Source: Paenibacillus jilunlii
GTDB taxonomy: Bacteria; Bacillota; Bacilli; Paenibacillales; Paenibacillaceae
DNA: 64,000 bases
Direction of reading: 5' to 3'
Assembly: GCF_900102965.1 (NCBI RefSeq)
Contig: NZ_FNGM01000023.1
Coordinates: 1-64,000, forward strand
Shown here: one piece after another, positions 43,473-53,221 of the stretch
Layout of the letters: each line of letters begins with the position of its first letter
Position numbering within the stretch: the stretch's first letter is position 1
Notes under the pieces: generated by a model
Database searches by the model: none
What the model saw: only the letters and a program-made list of their open reading frames with translations
What the model was told of the DNA's origin: nothing
Position numbers and translations under genes: made by a program

Positions 43473-46400
43473 TTATATCAGATTGGACTTCTGCAGCAGT
43501 CTTTGGACAATAGCAGCAACCTCTGCTCTTGTAATATACGCCTGAGGTGCCAGCTCTGAAGCGCTGCGTCCGGAGACAATGCCTGCCTCAATACTGTCCG
43601 CAGCGCTGGTCTGCGCCCACTGCGAGATTTTGCCGGCATCCTTGAACGGACCCAGCAGTTCTGCCGGCGATTGGACCGGAAGCTTGTCTTTTAACGAGGT
43701 AAGCTTCATAGCCTTGGCTATGATTGCCATCGCCTGTTCCCGGGTGATCTTGTCCGCCGGACGGAAGGTACCATCTTCAAATCCATTGATCAGATGGTAA
43801 GCATAAGCTGTTTGAACCGCGCTGCTGTACCAGGCTTCGGCTTTCACGTCCTTAAATGATTCTGTGCTGTTCTCCAGCTTCAGTCCCAGTCCGCGTACGA
43901 CAACAGCGGCAAATTCAGCGCGTGTAATATCGGCATCGGGATCGAACAGCCCATTTCCGGTACCGTCAATTATCATCCGCGAGCCCATGTTATTTACGAT
44001 ATCCTTGGCCCAATGTCCGGCCACATCCTTGAATTCCAGCGGATGCCAGATGATCGAGTAGGTGCTGTTGGTCAAGCTGTTCACTTTTGCATAATACTTT
44101 TGGTTCATAGTAGTAACCTTGGTTGGCACATGTCTTACCGATCCATTTGGCTCCACTACGATGGCTGTAGTAATTTTGTTCGGGTCCACTCCATCCGGAA
44201 GTGCAATCTGCCGTTCGACGTAGGCGCCGAATTTGGATATTTCGACCGTTTGCCCGCCATATTCGGCCCGCACCACAAAATTAAGCGGTGGAGCAACCAA
44301 CGTGAACCCTCCCTGAACTGCAGCATTTTCTACAATTCTTAATGTATCCTCCGCAGGAGCAGCAATTTCAAGTTTGACTTTAATATCCGCGAGAGCAACT
44401 GCGGTACCGAACTGGCTTCGGATCGTATCCATGTTGATTTGCTCTGCGGGCAGAGTGTAGGTTGCATTTTCACTTTTCAACTCTAGTACTGCCTGTTTGT
44501 CTTCCATGTTTTTGACCATTTGACCGTTCAGCTCGGCAATGACAATATCCGATTTCATCGTTACCGGAATCGTAATTACAGCGCCTCGGCCTTCTGCTGC
44601 AAGCTTTTCCTCCAGCTTAGCCTGATCAATGACTACAGTCAGAGCCGCCTGTCCATTTACGCTGCCTGTTACAACTGTTCCGGCCTTCTCCGCCTTGCCG
44701 TTGACAAGAATATCAAACCCGGTGGCCGCCGGTGATGCTGTCGGTGCCGGTTGTGCAGTAGGCGCAGCAGGAGAGGTGTCTCCGCCGCCGCTGGAAGGGG
44801 CGACTGGCGTTACTGCATTCGACAGGGCAGAGACAGCGCTGCTGCCTGCGCTATTGACCGCTTTTACCGTAAAAGTATACGCCGTCCCGTTAGTGAGTCC
44901 AGTGACCGTAATGGGACTTGCGGTTCCGTAAGCAACAATATTTCCCGGTGAGGAGGTTACCTCATATCCGGTAATTGGACTGCCTCCGTCTGAATCAGGG
45001 GCTGTAAAGGATACCACCGCCTCACCGTTTCCGGATACGGCTGTTACATTTGCTGGTGCTCCCGGAGCCGTTTTTGGAGTAGCGCTTAGTTCATTGGAGG
45101 CTGCGCTGTCCCCTTCAGCATTGGCTGCTTTGACTACAAAATAATAGGTTGTTCCATTCACCAGGTTCACCGCATCATAGCTGTAGACAGATCCGCTGAC
45201 GGTACCGACTTCGCTGCCATATTCCGCATCAGCCAGTCTTTGGAAGATTTTATACCCGGTCGAGCCTTCCACAGGTGTCCAGATTAATTGGACCTTAGCG
45301 TTACCGAATACTGCGGACTGCAGAAGAGGTACTCCGGGAATTGGAACCGTTGTGTCGGTAATTGTTATGTCCAAAGTCTGCGCTGCTCCTGCGCTAAATC
45401 TGAAGGTTAAGCTGGTGGAGCCTGTCGCCAAAGAAGCGAGATACGCTTTAGAGATCGTTACCGTACTGCCTGACAGCGTATAATCCGTTCCTGCAGTAAG
45501 ATTCGCTATCCCGTTTGAGATTCCAATAAGGGTATTTCCATTCAATGTCAATTCAATGGTCACATCGGCCTGTTGGGTCTGTTTTTTGTCAAAAGCAGCA
45601 CTCACCGGGCTAATGATACTGTCCTGTTCCGGTTCAGCAGAAATGGTATACGCTTCGCTCATCACCGCACTGTCCGTCATCCCCGATTTCACCGCGATGG
45701 CCTTAATCGTCACCGCACTCGTGACCGCGATCGGACCACTATAAACTGGGCTGCTGACCGTCGGCACGCTGCCGTCCAGCGTGTAGTGGATCGCCGCTCC
45801 GCTCGTCGCACTGCTCAGCGCAACCGTCGTACCCGGTGCTACCACACCTCCGGCTGGATTCGCCGTTGGCGCTTCGGCCTGCGCCATGATCGTATATGCT
45901 TCGCTCATGACGGCACTGTCCGTCATCCCCGATTTCACGGCGATGGCCTTGATCGTCACCGCACTGGTGACCGTGATCGGACCGCTATACGCCGGGCTGC
46001 TGACCGTCGGCACGCTGCCGTCCAGCGTGTAGTGGATCTCCGCTCCGCTCGTCGCACTGCTCAGCGCCACCATCGTGCCCGGTGCTACCGCACCTCCGGC
46101 TGGATTCGCTGTTGGTGCTTCAACCTGCGCCATAATCGTATACGCTTCGCTCATGACGGCACTGTCCGTCATCCCCGATTTCACCGCGATGGCCTTAATC
46201 GTCACCGCACTGGTGACCGTGATCGGCCCGCTATAAACTGGGCTGCTGACCGTCGGAACGCTGCCGTCCAGCGTGTAGTGGATCGCCGCTCCGCTCGTCG
46301 GACTGCTCAGCGCAACCGTCGTGCCCGGTGCTACCGCACCTCCGGCTGGATTCGCTGTTGGTGCTTCGGCCTGCGCCATGATCGTATATGCTTCGCTCAT

Positions 46401-49100
46401 CACCGCACTGTCCGTCATCCCCGATTTCACCGCGATGGCCTTAATCGTCACCGCACTCGTCACCGGAATCGGCGCACTATACAGCGCGCTGCTGCCCGTC
46501 GGCATGCTGCCGTCCAGCGTGTAGTGGATCGCCGCTCCGCTCGTCGGACTGCTCAGCGCCACCATCGTGCCCGGTGCTACCGCACCTCCGGCTGGATTCG
46601 CCGTTGGCGCTTCGGCCTGCGCCATAATCGTATACGCTTCGCTCATCACCGCACTGTCCGTCATCCCCGATTTCACGGCGATGGCCTTGATCGTCACCGC
46701 ACTGGTGACCGTGATCGGACCGCTATACGCCGGGCTGCTGACCGTCGGCACGCTGCCGTCCAGCGTGTAGTGGATCGCCGCTCCGCTCGTCGGACTGCTC
46801 AGCGCCACCGTCGTGCCCGGCGCTACCGCACCTCCGGCTGGGTTCGCCGTTGGCGCTTCAACTTGCGCCATGATCGTATATGCTTCGCTCATCACCACAC
46901 TGTCTGTCATTCCCGCCTTCACAGCGATGGCCTTAATCGTCACCGCACTCGTGACCGCGATCGGCCCGCTATAAACTGGGCTGCTGACCGTCGGCACGCT
47001 GCCGTCCAGCGTGTAGTGGATCGCCGCTCCGCTCGTCGCACTGCTCAGCGCAACCGTCGTACCCGGTGCTACCGCACCTCCGGCTGGATTCGCTGTTGGT
47101 GCTTCAACCTGCGCCATGGTACCCGTTGTCGTCATAACCAATTGTGAATTCCCGGATAGAATCACTCTTCCATTCGCCTCCATCAGCGAATAAATCAGAT
47201 TCGGATCGATGGAAGACATGTCCACACCGGCATTTTGCCAGGTCGAACCGTGGTCGGCAGTGTAATATACGACGGGATTATTGCTGCTGTCATAGGCCAG
47301 CATATAGAGATTATTACCTTTTTGCCCCAGCATGGCTGAGGATGAAAAATAGGTATACGCCCCCGTTAATGTCGGACTGCTCCAAGTGGTTAGATCGTCG
47401 CTGGAACGGGAAAAAACCTCATAGGTGCTTGAATCATAACCCGTCAAAACATATTTGCTTCCATCATACAAAAGGTTATTGAAACCGTCCGTCTGGTTGG
47501 GGTATGCCCCGGAACGGTTGACCCAGGTTTCTCCATCTGCGGATGTCCAAATGCTGGCAGCATTCAAATAACCTTCATCACTATACCCGTATCCTAGAGC
47601 AATAAATTGATTATTGGTGTAAGCGATGGAGTACACTGCGTCTATGGACTGCACGGGCAGCGTGGGTTCATGCCAGGAAATACCGTCTTCCGATGTTTTT
47701 ATCTTAGGGCCTCCCGCACCGGAACCTACCGCAACGAATTTCCCATTGCCAAAAGCGATATCCGTGATGGAGGTTGAATCATTTATACCGCTTCGCAGCG
47801 TCCAGGTGGTTCCGTCCGGCGAGGTGGCAAGCGCTGTGGTCGTCTGATTGTTCTCACCGATTGCGACATAGGTGTTATTTCCGTATGCAGCTGCTGTGAA
47901 ACCTGTCGTCCTCGGGGACAGCGTTACCTGGTTCCAATCTGCAAGATCCGTCGAGTTCCAGATCGCCCCGTCGCCGCCTGTTTTCCCAACCGCAACATAT
48001 TGTGAGCCGCTGCCATGAACAATTTCTGTAAAAACTCCTCCCCATTTATAACGCCAATCTGCGCCATCTGAGGACACGAGCATTCCTTCATTACCCAAGC
48101 GGAAGTACTTTCCGTTCAGAAAACGTGCGTTCTGCGTAACAAAATAATTTTTGAACGGCTGCATGGTCCATGTGGTTCCGTTCGTCGATGTATACACTGC
48201 CCCATAGTTTGGAGACTCATAACCGAACATGTAATACTTAGTACCATCGTAAAAGCCATTAAACATCTGGTTGTTATGTTGAGAGGCATTCTGTTTAAAA
48301 GGAGGGCCTAGCAGCGTAAAAGTGGAGAGATCCGTAGAGGTCCATATGTAGGCCATCGGATCTGAAATATAATAGCGGTCATTCATCCAGGTCAGCATGT
48401 TGGTGCCAATGGACTGTCCGTCAGCGGTGGAGGGCTGGGTCGAGGTCCAAGCCGTGCCATTCGTGGTGGAGTAAATTCTTCCGTTGGCTCCCCCTACGGC
48501 TAACCGTGTCCCGCCATTTCCTACGGTAACTTTGGTTAACGTGAGCGAGGAGTCCACGCCCGTTGGAACGATGGTAGTCCAGTTGATTCCGTCCGGTGAG
48601 GTCAGCAGCTTCCCTTGTGTTGTCGCGTAGAAGGCGCTGCTTCCATTAAAAGTGAAAAATTCAGTACTCCAGATTCCAGTAGTGACTCCCGAGCTGCGCT
48701 GAGTCCACGTGTTGCCGTCCGGCGAGGTAAGGATCACCCCTTCACTTCCCGTAACAACAAATAAACCATTTCCATAAGCCGCCCCGTTAAAAGTAAAAGA
48801 ACCCGGAGCCGTCACACCTGTGTAATTAATGTCGGCTTTGGTTTTGACATTCACCCAGGTTTCGGCATCTGCCGATTTGACAATTGCCCCGTAATAGCCG
48901 ACTGCGATATACACGTTGTTGCCGTAAGCCATTGCTGACATTGCATTTGAAGGCAAGCTGCTATAGCTCGTTGTTGTAAAATTGTCCGGCGTAGGACCCG
49001 CAGCGTACAAATCTGCCGGACGTAAACAGAAAAACACCGCAATCCCAAGCAGGAACATTCCGATAAGCGAGTGTCTTGAATGTTTGAAGCTCCTTTTCAT
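43473..49100 (-). CDS. Giant S-layer-anchored protein: propeller-like, chitobiase-type repeats, FN3, SLH
   Basis: 1875 residues. The signal peptide ends near ADLYA. Residues about 45-655 are propeller-like repeats (TSPDGNTWTQRS, YGNNTYVAIGENN, TSEDGISW) of the BNR/YCF48 kind. Residues about 663-1154 are six tandem 82-residue chitobiase/hexosaminidase C-terminal-type domains. Then follow an X2/Ig-like domain (about 1160-1250), two fibronectin III domains (about 1260-1440), a Pro/Ala linker, a domain of unknown type (about 1465-1680) and three SLH repeats (WAKDIVNNMGSRMIIDG, FRPADKITREQAMAI, YITRAEVAAIVQRLL). GGAGG lies before the ATG at 49100; fifteen extra codons upstream are rejected. Cell-surface binding or carbohydrate recognition is inferred. 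Confidence 0.92.
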   Translation of the reverse strand: MKRSFKHSRHSLIGMFLLGIAVFFCLRPADLYAAGPTPDNFTTTSYSSLPSNAMSAMAYGNNVYIAVGYYGAIVKSADAETWVNVKTKADINYTGVTAPGSFTFNGAAYGNGLFVVTGSEGVILTSPDGNTWTQRSSGVTTGIWSTEFFTFNGSSAFYATTQGKLLTSPDGINWTTIVPTGVDSSLTLTKVTVGNGGTRLAVGGANGRIYSTTNGTAWTSTQPSTADGQSIGTNMLTWMNDRYYISDPMAYIWTSTDLSTFTLLGPPFKQNASQHNNQMFNGFYDGTKYYMFGYESPNYGAVYTSTNGTTWTMQPFKNYFVTQNARFLNGKYFRLGNEGMLVSSDGADWRYKWGGVFTEIVHGSGSQYVAVGKTGGDGAIWNSTDLADWNQVTLSPRTTGFTAAAYGNNTYVAIGENNQTTTALATSPDGTTWTLRSGINDSTSITDIAFGNGKFVAVGSGAGGPKIKTSEDGISWHEPTLPVQSIDAVYSIAYTNNQFIALGYGYSDEGYLNAASIWTSADGETWVNRSGAYPNQTDGFNNLLYDGSKYVLTGYDSSTYEVFSRSSDDLTTWSSPTLTGAYTYFSSSAMLGQKGNNLYMLAYDSSNNPVVYYTADHGSTWQNAGVDMSSIDPNLIYSLMEANGRVILSGNSQLVMTTTGTMAQVEAPTANPAGGAVAPGTTVALSSATSGAAIHYTLDGSVPTVSSPVYSGPIAVTSAVTIKAIAVKAGMTDSVVMSEAYTIMAQVEAPTANPAGGAVAPGTTVALSSPTSGAAIHYTLDGSVPTVSSPAYSGPITVTSAVTIKAIAVKSGMTDSAVMSEAYTIMAQAEAPTANPAGGAVAPGTMVALSSPTSGAAIHYTLDGSMPTGSSALYSAPIPVTSAVTIKAIAVKSGMTDSAVMSEAYTIMAQAEAPTANPAGGAVAPGTTVALSSPTSGAAIHYTLDGSVPTVSSPVYSGPITVTSAVTIKAIAVKSGMTDSAVMSEAYTIMAQVEAPTANPAGGAVAPGTMVALSSATSGAEIHYTLDGSVPTVSSPAYSGPITVTSAVTIKAIAVKSGMTDSAVMSEAYTIMAQAEAPTANPAGGVVAPGTTVALSSATSGAAIHYTLDGSVPTVSSPVYSGPIAVTSAVTIKAIAVKSGMTDSAVMSEAYTISAEPEQDSIISPVSAAFDKKQTQQADVTIELTLNGNTLIGISNGIANLTAGTDYTLSGSTVTISKAYLASLATGSTSLTFRFSAGAAQTLDITITDTTVPIPGVPLLQSAVFGNAKVQLIWTPVEGSTGYKIFQRLADAEYGSEVGTVSGSVYSYDAVNLVNGTTYYFVVKAANAEGDSAASNELSATPKTAPGAPANVTAVSGNGEAVVSFTAPDSDGGSPITGYEVTSSPGNIVAYGTASPITVTGLTNGTAYTFTVKAVNSAGSSAVSALSNAVTPVAPSSGGGDTSPAAPTAQPAPTASPAATGFDILVNGKAEKAGTVVTGSVNGQAALTVVIDQAKLEEKLAAEGRGAVITIPVTMKSDIVIAELNGQMVKNMEDKQAVLELKSENATYTLPAEQINMDTIRSQFGTAVALADIKVKLEIAAPAEDTLRIVENAAVQGGFTLVAPPLNFVVRAEYGGQTVEISKFGAYVERQIALPDGVDPNKITTAIVVEPNGSVRHVPTKVTTMNQKYYAKVNSLTNSTYSIIWHPLEFKDVAGHWAKDIVNNMGSRMIIDGTGNGLFDPDADITRAEFAAVVVRGLGLKLENSTESFKDVKAEAWYSSAVQTAYAYHLINGFEDGTFRPADKITREQAMAIIAKAMKLTSLKDKLPVQSPAELLGPFKDAGKISQWAQTSAADSIEAGIVSGRSASELAPQAYITRAEVAAIVQRLLQKSNLI
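45639..47114 (-). repeat. Six tandem 246-bp coding repeats
   Basis: Exactly 6 x 246 bp, each encoding one 82-residue domain running from AQVEAPTANPAGG to MSEAYTI. Copies differ at only a few positions (Val/Ala at 3, Ala/Pro at 26, Ser/Ala near 67) and share synonymous bases, which indicates recent expansion or gene conversion. The repeats are free of stops on the opposite strand too, giving a 524-codon antisense frame that is a shadow. Confidence 0.95.
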
Positions 49101-49265
49101 AATTCTGCCTCCAATAATTTTAATAAATCTAGGATGACCGGGCATGTAAACCCTTTAACGATTCCATAATTCGACAGCCTTCGGCACAATCCCTTTAATT
49201 TTTATATTAAAAAATGAGAATTACGAAATTTTATTTTAAGGCGCAATTTTCCCGTCTTCTGAGCA

Positions 49266-49308
49266 TAAAAAAAGAGCATTTGACGGATTTCTCCGTCTAA
49301 ACGCTCTA
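49266..49308 (-). terminator. Terminator of the hydrolase gene
   Basis: AGAGC-TTTAGACGGA / TCCGTC-AAATGCTCT long stem followed by TTTTTTT on the minus strand. Confidence 0.85.
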
Positions 49309-49360
49309 GGAAATGGGATCAGAAACCATTTTTCCATTGCAAGTGAATAAGTTTTGCTTT

Positions 49361-50068
49361 TTACCTAATATGTTCTTTCAGCCACTGCTGGAAGAATTGC
49401 AGCTGCTCTTTAGTGTGAAAATAATGTTCCCCATGCTCCATCACTTGTAGTCCGCAATGAAAGCGGCTGGCAAACGCAGATACAACGTCAAACTCGCACA
49501 AGTTATCGTCAGAACCATAAAGAATGGAAGTTGGCTTATTCCAAGTGTCAACCGGATGGGAGTTAACATAGCAGTAATAATCCCAATAGAGTGTCTGCCC
49601 AACGGGTGCAGCAACTTCTTTTTCAGCCTTTAATCTGTCCTCACTTATGCCGAACCATGCCATCATATTTTCAATAATTCTTTTCATGTCCAGCACCGGA
49701 GATAAGAACAGACACTGTTTAAGCGGCAGGTTACGATAAGCAAGCAAGCTGAAATACGCCCCCATGCTGCACGCAAAAATACTTATGTCATCCGATAGCC
49801 TTTGTGCGTAACGCATGATTACATCAAGATCATGAACACAATTTTGGACTTTGCAGCTATAGGCTTCTTCTTTGCGGTCACCGTGTTCGGGTAAATCAAA
49901 GCTGATTACTTGATACCCTCGTGCTGCTGCTTCCCCGGCAAATATAACAATTGCATCATCTGCCTTGTTTGACATATTGCCGTGGATAGCCAAAAACAAC
50001 TTGTCTGATTGGTCTCCCCACAAAATTGCGGGGATCCCCTCTATTCTAAATTCCTGTTTTGCCATCAT
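49361..50068 (-). CDS. Alpha/beta hydrolase
   Basis: A 235-residue serine hydrolase-like protein. FLAIHGNMSNK gives the oxyanion-hole strand, FACSMGAYFSLL the nucleophile elbow (Ser in CSMGA, a GxSxG variant with Ala/Cys in the first position), ILYGSDDNLCE the acid, and EHGEHYFHT the His. The second ATG is equally possible as start. The protein belongs to the small YqiA/BAAT-like esterase group; the substrate is unknown. It has no obvious functional link to the neighbouring genes. Confidence 0.87.
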   Translation of the reverse strand: MMAKQEFRIEGIPAILWGDQSDKLFLAIHGNMSNKADDAIVIFAGEAAARGYQVISFDLPEHGDRKEEAYSCKVQNCVHDLDVIMRYAQRLSDDISIFACSMGAYFSLLAYRNLPLKQCLFLSPVLDMKRIIENMMAWFGISEDRLKAEKEVAAPVGQTLYWDYYCYVNSHPVDTWNKPTSILYGSDDNLCEFDVVSAFASRFHCGLQVMEHGEHYFHTKEQLQFFQQWLKEHIR

Positions 50069-50112
50069 ATTATCCCTCGTATATTAACGTCTCTGCATCA
50101 GTCTTGCCATAC

Positions 50113-50541
50113 TCATTGCTTCTGCACCTCAAAAGTAAACGTCCACGTCGCCGTATTTCCCGAATAGCGCCCCCGGTTCTCGACTACAGTCACTTCCACG
50201 GCTTTGCTGATGTCTTTGGTAATGGCCGAGGCTTTAATAGAAGCAGTAGCTGTGGCGGATTCCGGGATCTTATCCTGCTCTTCCGCATAGGCTTTCAGCT
50301 TCACGCTTTCTGTTGATTTCAGGTCCAGAACCACGGACGAGTCTTCGCTGATCTCTTTGCCGTTAATAGATGCCGTGGTATACCATTCATTGCCCACATG
50401 ATTGTTTTCGGTCAGTACCGCACTGACCAGAGTAACTTTGACCTTTATGCTTTTGGACGCCGCTGAAGTAGACTGTACCGGTACGGCCATACTGAAGATT
50501 AGCATCAGCAGTACCATGATTTTGATTCCCTTGTTCCTCAT
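50113..50541 (-). CDS. Small secreted protein, unknown function
   Basis: A 142-residue protein with a clear signal peptide (MRNKGIKIMVLLMLIFSMAVPVQ, cleavage near STSAA) and a beta-rich mature part (KVKVTLVSAVLTENNHVGNEW ... TWTFTFEV). GGGAGG lies before the ATG. No family is recognised. The strand-rich pattern with an early Asn-His-Val-Gly-Asn-Glu-Trp block could be an immunoglobulin-like fold, which is speculative. Confidence 0.75.
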   Translation of the reverse strand: MRNKGIKIMVLLMLIFSMAVPVQSTSAASKSIKVKVTLVSAVLTENNHVGNEWYTTASINGKEISEDSSVVLDLKSTESVKLKAYAEEQDKIPESATATASIKASAITKDISKAVEVTVVENRGRYSGNTATWTFTFEVQKQ

Positions 50542-50669
50542 TTGAGAGTGCCTCCCTCATATTTTAGCTGTATTCAATATAGATTTCGCCAAAATAGGAC
50601 ATGATCCTCTATCCCAGCTGTAATTTTTTGGTTTCGTTACATTATCCGTACCCACGAAGCGGGCGGGGT

Positions 50670-52496
50670 CTATTGCAGCCGTTGAATGGTTCGCCGCAGC
50701 TCAACAATTTCGGCCATCAGTTCCCGGTCCTCCTCCTCCGTCTCCCTGGGTTCGCTGTGCATCAGCTGGGCGAGCCGCAGCTCTAGCAGACGCAGTTCTC
50801 CTTCCCGCAATTGCTCATCCGGTGTAAGCATAAAGCTGCGCTCCTTGGCAGCATATTCTTCATAAGTGCCCGGGAACAGCCGGGGCTTGCTTCCCCGTTC
50901 CAGCAGCAGCAGACGGTTGGCTACTGCGGCATGAAGATACCGGTCATGCGAGACGATAACGAGTCCGCCGGGGTAGGCGGCAAGTGCTTCCTCTACCCGT
51001 TCCCGGGTGTCGATATCCAGATAGTTGGTTGGCTCATCCAGCACCAGCAGGTTGGCACGGCCGAAATACAGTCGGAGGAAAGCCACACGGCATTTCTCGC
51101 CAAGGCTTAAATCACCGATCCGCTTGAACACATCCTCCCCCGGGAACATGAAGCAGCCCAGAATGGTCCGGGCTTCCGTCTGGGTCATGCCCGGCAGCTC
51201 CAGCAAGCTGTCCAGAATGGTTGAAGACAGAGGCAGATCATCCAGCTCCTGGGCAAAATAACCCACCCGCGTGCGGGGATGCCTGCGCATTTCGCCGTGA
51301 TCAGGTTCCAGCAAGCCGGCGATCAGCTTCAGCAGTGTGGACTTGCCGGCACCGTTCGGGCCCAGCACCGCAAGCCGGTCCCCCCGCCGCAAGGTCAAAT
51401 TGAAATTCTCCAGCAGCGCAGCGCCTCCGCCGTAAGTATAACGAATACCGCTCATATCCAGAAGAGCATCCCCCCGGAAAACTTCACCTTCCAATTTCAT
51501 GCTTAGCTGAGGCGCGGCCTGCGGCCGCTCCACCCTGTTCAGCTCCAGGCGCTCCAGACTTGCCTCCTTGGCGTGAAGCCGGGAGACATTCTTTTTCGCT
51601 TTTGCGCGCCGGAAATCGTTCTGGCCGGCGGCGCGGTGAGCCTGCTGGAACCATTCGGCGTACCGCCGGATGCTCTCCAGCAGCTTTTCCTTCTCCAGCT
51701 CCTGCTTCCTGTACTGCACCGCCAGCGTCCGCGCCTCTATCCCCTTTTGCTCCCGGTACTGTGTGTAGGCTCCGGGATAACGGCGGCAGCCCTGAGGGCC
51801 CAGCTCAAGCACCGCCGTCGCCGTCCGTTCAATGAAAGTGCGGTCATGGGAAACGAAGAACACCGTCCCTGGATAATTCCGAACCCACTCCTCCAGCCAA
51901 GCCAGCGTTTCCTCATCCAGATGGTTCGTCGGCTCATCCAGTACCAGCAGCTTCGGCTGACGGGCCAGCAAGGCAGCGAGTTGAACTCTTGTCTTCTGCC
52001 CCCCGCTGAGCTGGCGGTAAGGCAGGTTCCATACCGCAGCATTGAGCCGCAGATGGCCAAGAGATTTCTCTGCCTTGGCCTCCCAGCCGTATCCGTCCAG
52101 TTGCATATATCGCTCGTAGACCTCTCCGTATTCGGCCACAGGTGCTTCATCCCCGCCGTCTGATTCTTGGAGCAGCCACCCAAGCCGCTCTAATCTGCGC
52201 TTAAGGTCATTCAGCTCTGGCGAACCGGACAATACATAATCCAGTGCGCTGATATCTGACTGAATCTCCAGCTGCTGGTCCAGCACGCCCCACTCCTCCG
52301 GCGGCAGACCGTAATAGACGCTGCCTTCGTCAAAAGGATGCCGTCCAAGCAGCCCCTGCAGCAGTGTCGTCTTGCCGATCCCGTTGCGCCCGAAGAGCAG
52401 CACGCATTCTCCCTCCGCAATTTCAAAGGAGACATTCGCGAACAGCGGAATACCGTTCCATTCTTTGCGTATATTTTTAACTTTGATTAAGGTCAT
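50670..52496 (-). CDS. ABC-F family ATPase (ribosome-associated, probable antibiotic protection)
   Basis: A 608-residue soluble protein with two ABC domains and no membrane part. Domain 1 has Walker A GRNGIGKT (36-43), LSGGQ and LVLDEPTNHLDE. Domain 2 has GPNGAGKST, LSLGEK (degenerate signature) and LVLDEPTNYLD. A basic helical linker (KAKKNVSRLHAKEASLERL) lies between them, and a coiled coil ends the protein. ABC-F proteins act on the ribosome; resistance types (Vga/Lsa/VmlR) dislodge antibiotics. GGAGG lies seven bases before the ATG at 52496. A terminator lies directly upstream of the start, as in attenuated resistance ABC-F genes. Confidence 0.92.
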   Translation of the reverse strand: MTLIKVKNIRKEWNGIPLFANVSFEIAEGECVLLFGRNGIGKTTLLQGLLGRHPFDEGSVYYGLPPEEWGVLDQQLEIQSDISALDYVLSGSPELNDLKRRLERLGWLLQESDGGDEAPVAEYGEVYERYMQLDGYGWEAKAEKSLGHLRLNAAVWNLPYRQLSGGQKTRVQLAALLARQPKLLVLDEPTNHLDEETLAWLEEWVRNYPGTVFFVSHDRTFIERTATAVLELGPQGCRRYPGAYTQYREQKGIEARTLAVQYRKQELEKEKLLESIRRYAEWFQQAHRAAGQNDFRRAKAKKNVSRLHAKEASLERLELNRVERPQAAPQLSMKLEGEVFRGDALLDMSGIRYTYGGGAALLENFNLTLRRGDRLAVLGPNGAGKSTLLKLIAGLLEPDHGEMRRHPRTRVGYFAQELDDLPLSSTILDSLLELPGMTQTEARTILGCFMFPGEDVFKRIGDLSLGEKCRVAFLRLYFGRANLLVLDEPTNYLDIDTRERVEEALAAYPGGLVIVSHDRYLHAAVANRLLLLERGSKPRLFPGTYEEYAAKERSFMLTPDEQLREGELRLLELRLAQLMHSEPRETEEEDRELMAEIVELRRTIQRLQ

Positions 52497-52666
52497 ATCC
52501 ATTCCTCCGCTTCCATGTAAATACAAAAAAACCGCAGCCAGCGGCCTGCGGCAGAGCATGTATGAAGGAGGAAAAGATGCCATGAAAACAGCGCCGAGGA
52601 CTGCTCCGCCCGCGTAATGGCAGGGCAAGCCGTCAACTGTTGGCTGCGTTCATCTGTAATAAGCAT
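52493..52666 (-). CDS. Possible leader ORF of the ABC-F attenuator
   Basis: A 57-codon frame starting MLITDERSQQL at an ATG with GGGGAG six bases upstream. It runs through the alternative pairing arm (codons 6-9) and the terminator stem, and its TGA overlaps the ABC-F ATG (ATGA). In known antibiotic-inducible ABC-F genes a stalled ribosome on a short leader ORF opens the terminator. Whether all 57 codons matter or only the first dozen is unclear. Upstream, 52667-52905 shows no other gene. Confidence 0.45.
   Translation of the reverse strand: MLITDERSQQLTACPAITRAEQSSALFSWHLFLLHTCSAAGRWLRFFCIYMEAEEWI
52525..52551 (-). terminator. Leader terminator (attenuator) of the ABC-F gene
   Basis: CCGCAG-GCC / GG-CTGCGG stem followed by TTTTTTT on the minus strand, ending only 29 bases before the ABC-F ATG. 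Its 3' arm can instead pair with CGCAGCCA at 52641-52648 in the leader. Confidence 0.75.
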
Positions 52667-52905
52667 CGTAAGCTCCCCGATCGACACACGTATCCCCTGA
52701 CCGTACGCCCCCAAAAGGCGTCCCGTGGCTTGTGCATAAGCACAGCACTAATTAATGGTCATTTGAGAAGGAAACGTGTTAGTTATTCATCAGTCGGGTG
52801 AACCTCCGTAGTTGTCCGAAATGTACTAATGCTTACAGCATAGTCAATGCCTCAGGCAGAATCAAGGGTAAGAACTGTTTTACTCAAAGTTTCCCATCAT
52901 CTTAA

Positions 52906-53214
52906 TCACTTTAGCAGCGGTACAGCAAACGGCAGCAGAATCAACAACAGCGAAAGGCTGATCAAGCTGCGCGTCAGATGCTGCCCCAATCTCTGATTTT
53001 TGTCTGACTTGAACCAGCCCCTGAACTGCCAATAGTTACGGTACAGCACAAAAAATAGAATAATATTCCCCACCGCAGCGCTCCCGGGATATATTGTCCA
53101 GCCATACAACAGTTTAAATACGGCATATTCCAGACCGCCCAGAAGACCTATCGTCAGTACCAGCAGAAAACACATCCGCAGCAGTTCCAGCATAAACGTT
53201 GCCAGTTTGCCCAA
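52906..53214 (-). CDS. Small membrane protein, unknown function
   Basis: A protein of about 102 residues with three hydrophobic helices (about 10-32, 42-58 and 80-100). The TTG at 53214 is preferred because AGAGGTG, which contains the upstream gene's stop, lies eight bases before it. It begins seven bases after the P-loop gene, so the two are probably cotranscribed. No family is recognised. Confidence 0.68.
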   Translation of the reverse strand: MGKLATFMLELLRMCFLLVLTIGLLGGLEYAVFKLLYGWTIYPGSAAVGNIILFFVLYRNYWQFRGWFKSDKNQRLGQHLTRSLISLSLLLILLPFAVPLLK

Positions 53215-53221
53215 CCCTACA

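Noticed and set aside
45573-47147. A 524-codon plus-strand frame rich in Arg and His
   Set aside because: It is the antisense shadow of the six coding repeats; it has no start signals and the minus-strand frame carries recognisable domains.
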